This document shows positions 44,853 to 56,063 of a stretch of DNA of 64,000 nucleotides, in pieces. Numbering within the stretch: position 1 is the stretch's first letter; each line of letters opens with the position of its first letter. Below the pieces are notes generated by a model. That model worked only from the letters and a program-made list of their open reading frames with translations, was not told the origin of the DNA and did no database searches. The stretch is from the NCBI RefSeq assembly GCF_002127325.2, contig NC_035447.2, forward strand, positions 27,424,778 through 27,488,777. The letters run 5' to 3'. Both the position numbers and the translations under genes were made by a program. Source of the stretch: Helianthus annuus. Taxonomy: Eukaryota > Streptophyta > Magnoliopsida > Asterales > Asteraceae.

Positions 44853-46067
44853 ACCAAGTCTACAAAAGCGGAAAGAACATACAGGAAATGTATTTCTTTA
44901 TTATGTCTTGTATCACAAGCCTTGCGCTCATATCAATACACACATCATTTTTACTTATATCACTGTTTATTACAAATTGCATGTAATTTCTTTGGTTCGC
45001 GCGAAAACAATATGGTCAAACATTGTACACCTCATGAACAGTCTAAAACAGGCAAGCTATCGTGCCTTTTAGACAAACGTTCACACATGAGCACAATACC
45101 ATCCCTCATTCGCCTTACCTATCCAAAAGCAATTATACACATGCAACATATTGTAATCCACACATACAAGAATTAAACCCTACGGGAGTAGAAGTATATC
45201 ACAATATACATCATCAAAAAAGTGTAACATAAAACACTTAACAAGATCATAGCAATGATCTTCAAAAAAATTGTCCAGTACCAAAAGCTTACAAAAAGCA
45301 TTAACAAAAGACGAAAACTGGTCCTAAGGTTAAACACCTAACCAGCATCGGAATCATCATCAACAACAGACACCTGCTCACTCCGACGAGTTTTCCGGCG
45401 TTGATACACTAACCGGCATTCTCCTTTTTGAAGCATCGGGAACCGAGCCATCAACCCATCGACATCCAACACAATACTAGCACCAGCAGCAACATCCGTA
45501 TGCTGAAGAGCCTTGCAGTCAGAATCAACAACCGCCGGAGAAACAGGTTTGACCAGATTCTTTACCGGAGTAGTAGTGAGCGACGGTGAGCAAGAAAGAA
45601 GTATAAGACCTTCAGCAGCTTCATACACCCTAAAAACATCCAACATGAGACGAGTATGGTAAGAACGTTTCATCTTTTTTGATAAGAATCAGCTAGGAGA
45701 CAAGGTATCTCAAAAATACATATATAAAGAGAACTCAACCTCGGGAAAGGAGAAACCTACCCATCATTAACTGTCAGAATTACATCACATCTAAACGGCG
45801 CTACAGGAACCAGGCTCATTTCCTCATTAATGAAATCTGACAAGCGCCACTACAAATCTCAAGACCAAAGAAAAAAATACCCACTATTACTGCCAGTTGA
45901 CGTCATTACATGTCAGAACATGATTACAAATCACGTTTTTTCCTTTTCCAACAAAATAAAGCTCCCAAGAGAAGATTTCCTACGTCTCGCGCCCAAAAAA
46001 GCATTTCCCTCTCATAAGTCCAGTGCTCCACTTATTTGCATAAGTACAACACTAGACTGGGGGGACT
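44853..46067 (+). other. 3' region of element D between pol and the LTR
   Basis: About 1.2 kb without a plus-strand gene. It holds the antisense ORF at 45338-45673. The tract CTGGGGGGACT at 46057-46067 before the LTR is the polypurine tract. Confidence 0.7.
45338..45673 (-). CDS. Antisense accessory ORF of element D (unknown function)
   Basis: A 111-codon frame opens at ATG 45673-45671 and is uninterrupted to its stop. No domain was recognised; the C-terminal end is basic then acidic (RRKTRRSE, then VVDDDSDAG). A TATA-like stretch is read on the minus strand at about 45719-45725, some 46 bp upstream. Tat-lineage elements such as Grande are known to carry an extra antisense ORF between pol and the 3' LTR, and the position and strand fit that. 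It could also be chance, but the absence of stops in an old family region makes it worth keeping. Confidence 0.45.
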   Translation of the reverse strand: MKRSYHTRLMLDVFRVYEAAEGLILLSCSPSLTTTPVKNLVKPVSPAVVDSDCKALQHTDVAAGASIVLDVDGLMARFPMLQKGECRLVYQRRKTRRSEQVSVVDDDSDAG

Positions 46068-46958
46068 TGAAGGGGTAAGGTCCCAAAAACCTCATAAAAA
46101 GGATTTGAGACCATACCACAAACTGGCCTTTCAACCTTTTAACCTTGCGCGGCCGCGCATTGGTCTTACAAAAGGGAGAAAATAATCAACAATTTATAGT
46201 CGCGCGCCCAAAGGAAAGCATAAAATCCTTGCGCCTTCTTCCATTAGCAAAGGATTAAAATCCTGAAGATCAATACTTCCGCCCAAATATCCAAACTTGG
46301 ATATTATTTTGCCCAGACTTGGGATTTATACATCTGTGTCCACACAGTAAGGTGTCACACTAGATTATAGCAGTAATCTTCTAGAAAGAATATGATCGTG
46401 CACCACCCAGACGGTTATAACCGTCTGGACACGTGTCATTACCACAGGCATCCCTGAAACCACAACGAAAGCATGCAATTGGAGAATGATCTCCAATTAA
46501 TCACTTTCCACGTGGCAATCCCCCAGCCATAGATCAAACCACGATCCGTGTGCATTCACATCGGATCGAGACAACTTAACGTGGGATCAAAGAACTTAAC
46601 GGAAGAAAATATAACCGCTACGGCGTTAGCATCTTCCGTCATCTTTTCAATAACAGGTTCCCCCCCCCCCCCCAAACTCCCGGTTATAAATACAAGAACT
46701 GTTCAGGTATAAACTCAGATCACACTCACTTCTCAAATACTATCTCTTCTCCATTACCAATACTTATTCTCACACCGGAGTCGGGTCAAGGAGAGAACCC
46801 TCTTCTCCCCTTGGCGAGGCTAACGGTGCTCTTTTTTGCAGAATCACCGGAGAAGAAGTTCGGTAGCAATTGAATCAACCGAGAGAGAGCTAACCCTTTT
46901 ATGCGGATTCAAACCCCCTAGATATTTCGGCTCCGACCATTTATCTAGTGTTTCTTCA
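46068..46958 (+). repeat. 3' LTR of element D
   Basis: It begins TGAAGGGGTAAGG and ends GTTTCTTCA, 891 bp. A run of 14 C at 46660-46673 replaces T5C7 of the 5' LTR, a length that is prone to assembly error. Confidence 0.93.
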
Positions 46959-47096
46959 ACTTTATATTCTGAATGTAATATATTTATCTTTTGCTTCCGC
47001 TGTGCATTTAAATATTGTGGTTTGACTATATTGTTGCCAACTACGTCACCGTAATCCCCCACCGGTGAAACACGTGGAAATCAGGGTGTGACAGGT

Positions 47097-47110
47097 TGGT
47101 ATCAGAGCCA
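47097..47110 (+). other. Primer-binding site of element C
   Basis: TGGTATCAGAGCCA, 3 nt after the left LTR end, is the initiator-tRNA-Met type site and fixes the plus orientation of this element. Confidence 0.9.
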
Positions 47111-48179
47111 ACATTGAGTGAATTAAACACTAGCCTTTTTGTGTTTAATCTCAATGACATAGTAGCACATTCCTTAAAAACTTCCGAGTCTAGACTTAAC
47201 ATAGGAATACTCTCGATTCTAATCTGGAATTCATTGCTTCCAATTATTTTTATACATTGGATACGTCGCCAAGCGAAGAAGCTGTATTAGGATTTCTCCT
47301 CATCCGGAGCCTGGAAATGCTGAACTTCGTACCGCGACTAGGATAAAACATGCATCCAGGGAGAAAACATTCAGAGATAAGGTGAAAACTCCTTTTTGCC
47401 GAAGATCGTATCTTTAATAAATCCTTGTGAAGACATGTTTATCTTTAGTCCCTTCATGGACAACATCATTCCTTTCAAGTCCCGCTAGGGCAATTATGTA
47501 CTCCTTATATCATTTTCTATGAATATAATATATCAAATAAATCAAATATTTATCCCTTTCATAATTGATCTACCAGAATAAATATTGAAAGAATCTTAAA
47601 GGGTAAAACCTAGCTTGAATGTCATTAAAGACCTAGCTATGATGGAAAAACCTGTTTAAAAGAGATTCAGGTTCTCGTTAACATCCGCAAACATGTTAAC
47701 ACTCCTGACGACAGTAATACGATAAAATTACACTTGTCATCTTTACATTGGGAATTTCCAACCCTTATCTAGCCTAGTAAATTAGAATCATGGCTTAAAT
47801 CATCAAATGAAGATGATCATACTATAAACATCCATTAGTGATGAAATGCCTATGGGCCATACATATCGTCCTAAGGGACAAGTTACAGTTGATGTCTTTG
47901 ACTCTCTGTCAACAAAAGGTAATGAAATATATTCAAACCTTAATGCCTAGATTCTATGAAATCATGGCTTATAAATTAAAACAGTCCTTGTGACTAGGCC
48001 TTTTTGCGCCACTTTAATATCCTTAATGTTTTATAACTAGGATAAATTATAATGAAAATATAACTGACAAATTAACCAATATGGTTCATATTACCAAGGT
48101 TGATGAATCGTCAAAAATTACGATTCCAAAATAACCTCTAAGTAAATAATTGTCATTATGTATGTAGCAATCGAGCTAC
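47111..48179 (+). other. Leader of element C
   Basis: No gene was recognised in this 1.07-kb untranslated leader. Part of it (about 47890-47960, with CTCTGTCAA and TCAAACCTTAATGCC) resembles the stretch at 49670-49740 ahead of the second gag, which indicates that the leader was duplicated together with gag. Confidence 0.55.
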
Positions 48180-49358
48180 ATGGCTGGATCGGATAAGGTC
48201 AACAGACATCCGAGGGAGGATAATAATGCTCCCAGAGTTAATATAACTGGTGCGGAACTGCGGGCATTAATAGATAATGCCGTTACACAAGCTCTCGACA
48301 GACAGTATGATGAATTAAGTGATACTCACTCTAAGACTCTATCTGTGGCTCGTAGTAAGCCCCTTTCAAAATCACACGAGTCAAAGGAAGACGATGTTCG
48401 TAACTCGTCAAATCAAAAGAGTGTCCCGTCTAGACAGGTGGTGCTTTATCAAGAGGCACCAGTTAAGACCTGCTCATATAAATATTTTGTCTCTTGCAAG
48501 CCCAGGGACTTTACAGGAGAAAAAGGAGCCATCGACTGCATGACGTGGCTCGATGAGATGGACACCGTTGTAGATATTAGTGGATGTGCAGACCAAGACA
48601 TTGTGAAGTTTGTTTCACAATCTTTCAAAGGAGAAGCCCTAGCTTGGTGGAGGTCACTGATCCAAGCTACGGGGAAGATCCCTTTGTACAACATGACTTG
48701 GGATCAGTTCGTTGCTCTTATCAAAGAGAATTACTGCCCTCAACACGAAGTTGAGAAAATTTAGACTGAATTCTTGGCATTAGTCATGGAGAACTTAGAT
48801 TGTCAAGCGTACCTTACAAGTTTCAATACTATGTCTCGATTGGTTCCTTACTTAATCACGCCGGAACCAAAGCGTATATCTCGCCTTATTGGGGGTCTAG
48901 CCCCAGAAATAAAAGCAAGTGTGAAAGCATCAAGACCTGCTACGTTCAGGTCAGCGGCCGACCTATCGCTATCTCTTACACTTGATATAGTCAGAAACAA
49001 GGCAGCCAAAGCCTCTGAAGATGTAAAGCGGAAAAGGGAGGATGAGGATTCTCATCGCTCCGATAAGAAGACAGAGAGGAACTCTGAGGATAAGAAGAGT
49101 TCCGGGTTTAAGAAAGACAGCCAGCAGTCGGGTGAGAAGACCAGGTGTGAAACCTGTAGGAAATACCACCTGGGGAAATGCAGATTTGAGTTTCAGCCTC
49201 TACCTTGTGGGATTTGCAAGTCTAAAGAACATAAAACCTTGGAATGCAAGAATATGAAGGATTCAACCTGCTACGGTTGCAACGAAAAGGGGCATATCAA
49301 GACTAACTGCCCTAGAAATCAGAAGAAGCCCGAAGAAGCTAAGAGAACAAACGCATGA
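48180..49358 (+). pseudogene. Gypsy gag, first copy (element C)
   Basis: The protein would form the particle and bind RNA. The frame starts at ATG 48180. The Retrotrans_gag core lies at about residues 95-260 (FVSCKPRDFTG, WLDEMDTV, EALAWWRSL, WDQFVALIKENYCP, then RLVPYLITPE and IGGLAPEI). TAG at 48762-48764 interrupts it where CAG is expected, and the same frame continues. Three Cys-rich knuckles follow: CETCRKYHLGKC (49146-49181), CGICKSKEHKTLEC (49206-49247) and CYGCNEKGHIKTNC (49269-49310). A TGA closes the frame at 49356-49358; beyond it the ARVFRMNAQEM-like start of a protease linker soon degenerates. Confidence 0.85.
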
Positions 49359-49939
49359 GTCTTCAGGATGAACGCCCAAGAGATGGTGCAGTATGATAAA
49401 TATATAGCAGGTACCTTTCCTTATCAAGCAGTTATGCAGAATTTAGTTGCTACTGGCACATATAATTCTATAATGAATAATGATTGTTGAGGACTGTTGT
49501 CTCCGCCTGTTTAGGACTTCGGTCATTTAATGCGAGATGGAAATTTGCCGATTATACTTAAGAAAACGCTCCAACAAATCTTAGATTGATATTTGTATCT
49601 ATTAGGAACTTCTCTTTTCTAATACCCTGATGACAAGCTTTCAAGCTATCCAAAATTCATCAATATAATAAAGACAGATGTGACATTGTGATCCTCTGTC
49701 AAAAAGATGATGGATTAGGTCCAAACCTTAAATGCCATTGATGGTCTTTCGTGACCTAGGCTAAACATAATGAATATATATATTAAATAACATTCATTAA
49801 GAATGTTAGTACTTTATTGGCCTGTATGGTCTATAGATACCATGGTTAATATATATTAAGGCCATCAGGATGAAGAATAAACAGTTGTTGGATTGCAGCT
49901 AAGAAATTGTTTTATTGGTGTTAGGAACCAATATCGAGT
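49359..49939 (+). other. Spacer between the two gag copies
   Basis: The first 130 bp keep a trace of the gag/protease linker (MNAQEMVQ, then TGTF-like sequence). The remainder has no coding capacity and near 49670-49740 resembles the leader upstream of the first gag. Protease and RT domains are absent. Confidence 0.55.
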
Positions 49940-50509
49940 ATGGTAAACTCAGATGAGACAGCCATTGATTGTGTTATGAATGATGCGACACATGCCAATG
50001 ATGCTACGACTGTGAGCGTTAGAATTTCCGCAGGTGTTCTTCAAACTGTGATAGACGCAACTGTTGGGAAGGCTGTGAAAAAGGCTATGAAAAAGTTCAA
50101 GGAACCCCAGGCTACTCACTCCAAATTTTATCTAGGACCACATTTCCTTACTCATAAGGAGGATCTTGTTCGTGCCTCAATTGCAAAAGATGAGCTAAAA
50201 AGGAAAAGGGAGGAAAATAACTCCCAGAGCTCTATGAAGAAGAACAAACAAAAGTCCAACCAGAAACCAGTATGCAAGACCTGCAAGAAACACCATTATG
50301 GAAAGTGCAGGTTCGAACCAAAATCCCAATCACAACCAAGGGTTTGTGGGATCTGCAAATCAGGGGAACATAAAACGTTGGACTGCGAGGACATGGAGAA
50401 TGCAGTCTGCTTCGGCTGTAATGAGAAAGGCCACATCAAGACCACGTGCCCTAAATATGTCAAAGGAAATGCGGCTAAAGAAGGAAAGCCTAAGAATGGA
50501 AACGCCTAA
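49940..50509 (+). CDS. Second, core-deleted gag copy with three zinc knuckles (element C)
   Basis: A 189-codon open frame starts at ATG 49940. Its N-terminus (VSVRISAGVLQTVIDATVG) matches the N-terminal helix of the first gag, and its C-terminal half repeats the basic linker and all three knuckles: CKTCKKHHYGKC, CGICKSGEHKTLDC and CFGCNEKGHIKTTC. The whole particle-forming core present in the first copy is missing. Unlike the first copy it has no stop. It may be a nucleocapsid-like RNA-binding protein, or a neutral remnant. Divergence between the copies is large, so the duplication is not recent. Confidence 0.68.
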   Translation: MVNSDETAIDCVMNDATHANDATTVSVRISAGVLQTVIDATVGKAVKKAMKKFKEPQATHSKFYLGPHFLTHKEDLVRASIAKDELKRKREENNSQSSMKKNKQKSNQKPVCKTCKKHHYGKCRFEPKSQSQPRVCGICKSGEHKTLDCEDMENAVCFGCNEKGHIKTTCPKYVKGNAAKEGKPKNGNA

Positions 50510-51729
50510 ATACCTGAGCTAGTTCATAAATAATGGCCTCAGGTACTTTCCCTAACTCTTTATCAGAAATTTAAATGCTAAGAGTTTTTATTTTGGTTCG
50601 GATACCAATAAATCCTTCATAAACGATAGGTATAGCAAGCTTTTAAAAACGTTTCATAAAACCCTATATATTAAGCGTAAGGTAAAACCTACGGGTAGAA
50701 AATTCACAGGAACCATTCCTTCTATTCCTGTCGGAAATCTTCAATCATAAAGTCCTAATGTACCCTCTCTCCAGATAAAGTACAACATCCTATAAAATTC
50801 ATATCCCTTTGATCTCCATTAATTTCGAATACCAAATGGTATGACGAAAGCGCCATATGAGGATTTGTGTATCCTAATATGTTCCATAGATTGCTTCCAT
50901 GCCTGATCAGTATGGGGGTTTAATGCATGGAACCACAAGGATATTCAAATAAGCATATGGTACCAAAGTCAACCAGTAGTATTCAGAGAGGATATCTAGA
51001 AAATGGAAAAAAAATTTTTCTTTTTCCAAGTAAGTGTCTTTGATTAAATCTGTGGACTCGTACATGAGTCACTCATTTGACACAAGCAAGGATGGATGAA
51101 CTGGAGCCTGAGATTCGGAAAATCTCTGTAATCTCCTTGTATCTCGATTATCTTCTCCTGAGACTACCCTGTTTGCCTCCCGAGAGGCGAGTAGAGTTAA
51201 GATTTATATCCTATTTAGGGCTGCATCATTATTACGAATTCTCCAAGACAGCTAGTACCATTATAGGAAAGGGTCGAAAACCCTGATTAAGTAAGTTTTG
51301 AAATAGAGGATTCATGTAGTCTAACTCAATATTCCGAGAGTTCGGTATAGTTAATTAAGTAAGACGGTTCATTCTGCTTATGCATTATTACCACAACCCT
51401 AAAATAGGCATCGATCAGGAAATTCCATCAACTGCCTAGGATCGCCGATTTATTCGACTAATGACAAGGATTAGCTATTCCCTGAATTTAATTAAGTAGT
51501 GGTTGGAATAACCATCTTACCTTAAGATAAGCTTTCTATAATGATTGATATATAAGCATCAAGGCTGCTCCTTTGGAGACCTTGTATAGGTAGAATGTTA
51601 AACATCTATTGTTGGGACAATAGATTGGTAAGCCCAATATTCAGGATCTGAAAGTTGCATTGGAAAACAACAAATAAGATCATACAAATCCCTAATCATC
51701 TGAAAGAAGCCAATATTCGGCAGAGAATC
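50510..51729 (+). other. Non-coding 3' part of element C
   Basis: No pol domain, polypurine tract or LTR start was recognised in 1.2 kb. The junction at about 51730 leads directly into the 3' tail of the right LTR, so the polypurine tract and about 3 kb of LTR have been lost. Confidence 0.6.
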
Positions 51730-51975
51730 AAGGAATCTTGCAAGTTCTAGATGCCTAAAGTCTGTTGAACAGTTTTCTTTTATTTGATCCGCCTGTGGAT
51801 CCTTTACTTTCTGTTGTAATACTTTGGCATTACTTTATATTCGGAATGTAATATATTTATCTTTTGCTTCCGCTGTGCATTTAAATATTGTGGTTTGACT
51901 ATATTGTTGCCAACTACGTCACGGTAATCCCCCCACCGGGCCCACCGGTGAAACACGTGGAAATCGGGGTGTGAC
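51730..51975 (+). repeat. Truncated right LTR of element C (last 246 bp)
   Basis: It matches the end of the left LTR (39715-39821 plus 46964-47093) and ends GGGTGTGACA followed by the CTAGA duplication. Confidence 0.85.
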
Positions 51976-52330
51976 ACTAGAGTAGTTTGGTTGCAAAATA
52001 CGCTTAAATGCGCATTTTGACCGAAACTACGACTCGTCACTACGCCTAGTCAACATGGTAATCAGTAGGCATAGTCACTAGGGACTATAACCATCGTGAT
52101 TACACTCACGTTGCGAAGTTCAAATGAACTTCTCGTTGACCATCTCGTGGTCAAAGCTGAAAGTCAAACATTGTTTGACTTTTAAGCTAGAAAGTGATAA
52201 AAGAACGAAAGAGGACTTACAAAGTGTCTAAATAGATTTGGTTCCAAGTATTCTCAGGTAGGTAGTGAATAATCACAACCACTTAGAGAAATCTCAGACC
52301 AAATGTGAGGAAAATGAATGAGGGACATGG

Positions 52331-52340
52331 CCTTATATAG
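52331..52340 (-). promoter_or_regulatory. Putative TATA box of LTR A2
   Basis: CTATATAAGG on the minus strand, at the place of CTATAAATA in A1. The GC-rich pair at 52525-52570 lies about 190-230 bp upstream. Confidence 0.5.
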
Positions 52341-52524
52341 TTTTTCGCAAACCGTTAGGATCATTTCTTGGAGAAGAGGGAATGATCTAGGCGATACAAG
52401 TGTTAAAGACTGATTGGGGGACTTGTTCTCCACACAAACCAGCCCATAACACTGAAAACCATTGATCAAAACCATCAAAATCGAGCTAAATGACCAGATT
52501 CAATGTTTCTGTCTGCAACACTGA

Positions 52525-52570
52525 CACGGGCCGCGTAAGGATATGGCTAGGCTCATGCGGGCCGCCTGGG
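52525..52570. repeat. GC-rich paired motif in LTR A2
   Basis: ACGGGCCGCGTAAGG and CATGCGGGCCGCCTGG, about 17 nt apart. The first block is conserved with A1; the second is a different palindrome, closer to the one in C. Confidence 0.7.
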
Positions 52571-53434
52571 CCACTTTGGCGGATTGACAGTTTTAACCCA
52601 TGAACTTGTAAAACTTGCATTTCGGCTCATTTTTTACACGTTTAAGCCCCGTTAACCTCATTTCAAGGCTCTAAAATGAAGTTAAAGTATTGGGAACTCA
52701 AAAAATACTCAAAAACATCTCGGATGTCGGTTCATTTCGTCATACGATCGCATTGTTCGCTTAATTACGACGGAAGTCGTAACGAACACAAAAACGATCC
52801 AAATTAAGCGACGAATGGAAATTTTATCATGCCAATCACTAAAATAAAATATTTTAATGATTACATAAATTTTTGGATGTCCGGATATATTCAGAACGTA
52901 AGATATGCGCAAAAATACAAACTTGTGCACTTTTTGACGCTTTCAGTCCCTAAATGACCAATAAGTTTATTTTTGCGCACCAAACACCTCAAAGCCTATT
53001 TCTAAGCTATGTAAAGGATATTTAGGGCATATTTAACTTATGATCAAGTTACGGAATGTTCGTTACTATACAAATCGATATAGTTTCGCAGTTTGACACA
53101 AATAGTCCCTGCGATCGAACAAACTTGATTTCAACACACCAAACCATCCAAAACTTATTTCTAAGTTATGTGAAGGTTATTTAAGGAATGTTAAGCCTAT
53201 TTCACTATCCCGGAGTGTTTGTCGCGTTAAACTGACTGCGTTTACGCACCAGTTTGCGTATAACTTTCCAGAAAGCGATTTAAAGCTTGAAATCGAATCG
53301 AATCAAATTGTAAAATCACCAAACACAAATACACACATAAAACACATATAGTAACACCATAGCACATTGTATTATTGATAACTAACATTGTTTTTCATAG
53401 TTCATCGATTAAAGAGCACAGTTGTCACAGCTAA

Positions 53435-53674
53435 GTTAACTAAACTAGTGAAAATAACAAGATTACGTTATTTCAAGTTGCACTATGTCGTATGAGATAC
53501 GTAGACAATTAGTAACCAAAAAGATGTTACCATACTTTTCTGGTAATACTAACAATTGGTTAAAAGTATAAGTAAGGTTTAAAAGATTTCTCAGATCAAA
53601 TACATTGAGTTTAAACTCAGTGAATTATGTAAGAAAAGGTTTCGAGGACGAAACCTCTTTAAGGGGGGTAGACT
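53435..53674 (+). other. Interior of element B, right part, with end-of-pol remnant and polypurine tract
   Basis: The last bases before the right LTR, TTTCGAGGACGAAAC then AAGGGGGG (53661-53668), match the usual close of chromovirus pol (encoding a FEDE-like tail) joined to the polypurine tract. This indicates that B descends from a coding chromovirus that lost its genes. Confidence 0.65.
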
Positions 53675-56063
53675 TGTAACACCCCCCTTAATACTAAAAG
53701 ACGGGTAAAGTACCGTTAGGGGTAAAAATAACCCGGTGAATATTAGGACATTTTTTATATAAATAAGCCTGATATTAAATAAAAGCTGAACGAAAGCTTT
53801 TGTAGGAATAAAGTTTATAGAAGGCCCGAGTTAACGGGACTTAAAATAAACTTAGTCGTAAATTCCCCGAACTCATTAAATTAACTAGGAATGTTTAACC
53901 TAGTTTAAAAAGTGGTAATGTTGTTAGAAGTTAAGTGGGTTGTGACCTATTTAACAAACTAACCAAACAAGAAGGACCAAATGCGGGTAAATGGAAAGTT
54001 AAGTTATAAAGAGAAAAACTTAAAAATAAAACACACATTCAGTAAGTGTTGTGGGTGTTCTGATCGACCAGAAGCATCCCCAGGAGCTTCAAAACCCTAG
54101 CTTCACTATAATCATCAAATTGAAGGTCCAAATGGAGTCTAAATTCACAATTGAACATGGATTAATGATCACCCAAGCTAGGGGGTCATAAGGTATGTAA
54201 AATCTTGATGTTTGGTAAAGTTGTAAAAATTGGATAATCATCCTAATCGCGAATTAGGCATGGATTAGAGAAGCTATGGCTAGATTAGTGATGTATACTT
54301 GCTTAGGAACGAAACCCTAAGTGAAAATCATACATAACATGCTATGAATTGAAGGATTTGATGAATTAACACACTTAGATAAGTGGGTTTTAATGTTATG
54401 ATGAAATTGATGATATAACTATGCTTAGAATCAACATGCATGATAAATAATAGAAGGTGTTTGATTAAACCGTGAATTTGGGTACAAGATCATACTTTTC
54501 ACGAAATGGGTTTTGTATGATATAAAAGAATTGATGTTATCGTGATATAGATGCTTGAAATCATGTTACCTAGTAGTTAGTGTGTAAAAATTTGATTTCA
54601 TTAAGAGTTCGAATGAAATGCCTAAGCGAAATTCAATAAACCAAATGTGCATTGAATAAGTTGACAAGTCGATTGACTTTAAAAAGTCAAACTGACCAAG
54701 TATATGATCGAATGATAAATTCGATATATGAAGCATAGGATGGAATAGTCGTAAATGATTATGACTAACCTAACCATCTTACAATTACAATGATAGTTTG
54801 ACGCTTGGCAAGCTAGGTGAAAGCTTGGGGAAGGAAGCGGGTCAAACGAATCAAGAATGAAGGAAAAGCGTAATTTGGATGCAAGGTAAGTATATCTTAC
54901 ACTAACCATATATTTTAGAATATCCTTTTTGTCGTATTAATTACGAAAAAGACAAATACCTAATTGAGATATGGTGTTCCGGTGTGTAGACGTACGGAAC
55001 AAGAAAATTAAGTATGACAAGAAACCATAGTGATGGCTAAAAATGAGTTAAATCGGTAATTCGATCATATTATGACGAATGAAACATGTACTTTTAATGG
55101 TTACCATATAAGGTAAATCATAATAACCAATAAGAGCAAAATGGTAAATTTGGTCACACGTTGACCATAACAGTTAGTTTTGAAAGACAATTATGACGTA
55201 GGCCATAATAGGCCAAAAAGTGTTAAGAAATGAAATTATAAGTAAAATGACCGCACAGTGTAAACCGGAGCGAGTCATATATATGAGGTGGTAATAAATG
55301 TCATCTCGCTAATATAATCGGTCATTTAGACCAAACCGGTCAAAAGGTGAAATTATCACCCTTTGACAATATCGACTAATGGGTTGTCGAGTTGTATGAA
55401 TTTAAGAAAATAAATAGCACATTGATGTTTACATCGCTATCACTTAGCAGCCACTAAGGCAAGGTATAGAAACGGGTCAATATATCGATCCGAGCCAGGT
55501 ATGTATAATGATACAACTCAGCATGTAGAATTTGGAGTTCTATAAGAGTTAGACAAGGTTAAAATAAAATATTTGGTTATCTTTTAGGTAAACCGAATGA
55601 GTTGAGTTATGATTATAATGTTTTAGAAATATATTGGTTTCTAAATAAGATTATAGTAAAAAGGTCAGATTTTGGGTCAAACAAGTATTTAAAAGTCCTT
55701 CGTCGTAAAAGAAGGGTGAAAATTGACCAAAAAGCCCTTATAAGCTAAATTGAACAAATGACCTATAAAGGTTGTTTGAAAACGAGCTTTATGAGTAAAT
55801 AAATACTTAGAATAAGTATAGAATGTGAAAGATGTAAATACTTGGGTCAAATGGCTAAATAGGAGTCTTTGCCGTAAAACAATGATCCGAGGGGTAAAAC
55901 TCGGAACATATGGATTTCCACATCTAATCCACCCCACATATAGTTGTGGTGGAAGATTACTTGATAAGAAATGTAGGAATATGATGCTAGAAATGAAGGA
56001 AAGCGGTTTTAAGCTTTAAAGTGCTTAAATACCCTTAATGGGTCAAAATAAGCACTTGATCGT

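Larger units (their letters stand above)
39822..46958 (+). mobile_element. Young Tat-lineage Ty3/Gypsy element D with gag core deleted
   Basis: The 7.14-kb element has ACTTT duplications (39817-39821 and 46959-46963), LTRs of 887 and 891 bp differing by about eight substitutions and a C-run, a TTGGCGCC-type PBS and a polypurine tract. The pol order protease, RT, RNase H, second archaeal-like RNase H, integrase is diagnostic of the Tat lineage. The central gag domain is missing. An antisense ORF lies between pol and the 3' LTR. It is the youngest insertion in the window judged by nesting and LTR similarity. Confidence 0.9.
36688..47093 (+). repeat. Left LTR of element C, split by element D
   Basis: The segments are 36688-39821 and 46964-47093, about 3.26 kb. 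The 3' part from 39715 on matches 51730-51975, which is how the truncated right LTR was recognised. A TATA box CTATATAAAGG lies at 37523-37533, and the GC-rich pair at 37301-37345 lies about 190-220 bp upstream of it. Confidence 0.82.
36688..51975 (+). mobile_element. Gypsy derivative C with two gag copies and no pol
   Basis: The 15.3-kb insert (8.1 kb without D) has CTAGA duplications (36683-36687 and 51976-51980), a left LTR of about 3.26 kb starting TGTAACACCTCG and ending GGGTGTGACA, a tRNA-Met-type PBS, a leader, two gag reading frames in tandem, and only the last 246 bp of the right LTR. No RT, RNase H or integrase follows. The gag type is chromovirus-like Gypsy. The intact TSD shows that the right end is genuine, so the loss is internal. 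Confidence 0.82.
34771..53429 (-). mobile_element. Solo LTR A2 (family A), split by element C
   Basis: It starts TGTCACACCCCGACC and ends CAGTTGTCACA, with GCTAA duplications at 34766-34770 and 53430-53434. Without element C and its CTAGA duplication it is about 3.37 kb, close to the 3.5 kb of A1. It sits inside the interior of element B. Its segments are 34771-36687 and 51981-53429. A minus-strand TATA box lies at 52331-52340. No genes were seen. Confidence 0.82.

Noticed and set aside
47097..50509. Endogenous pararetrovirus because of zinc knuckles in a gag-like protein
   Set aside because: The gag is preceded by an LTR, a tRNA-Met PBS and TSDs, and its core is of the Gypsy type; no movement or coat protein features were seen.
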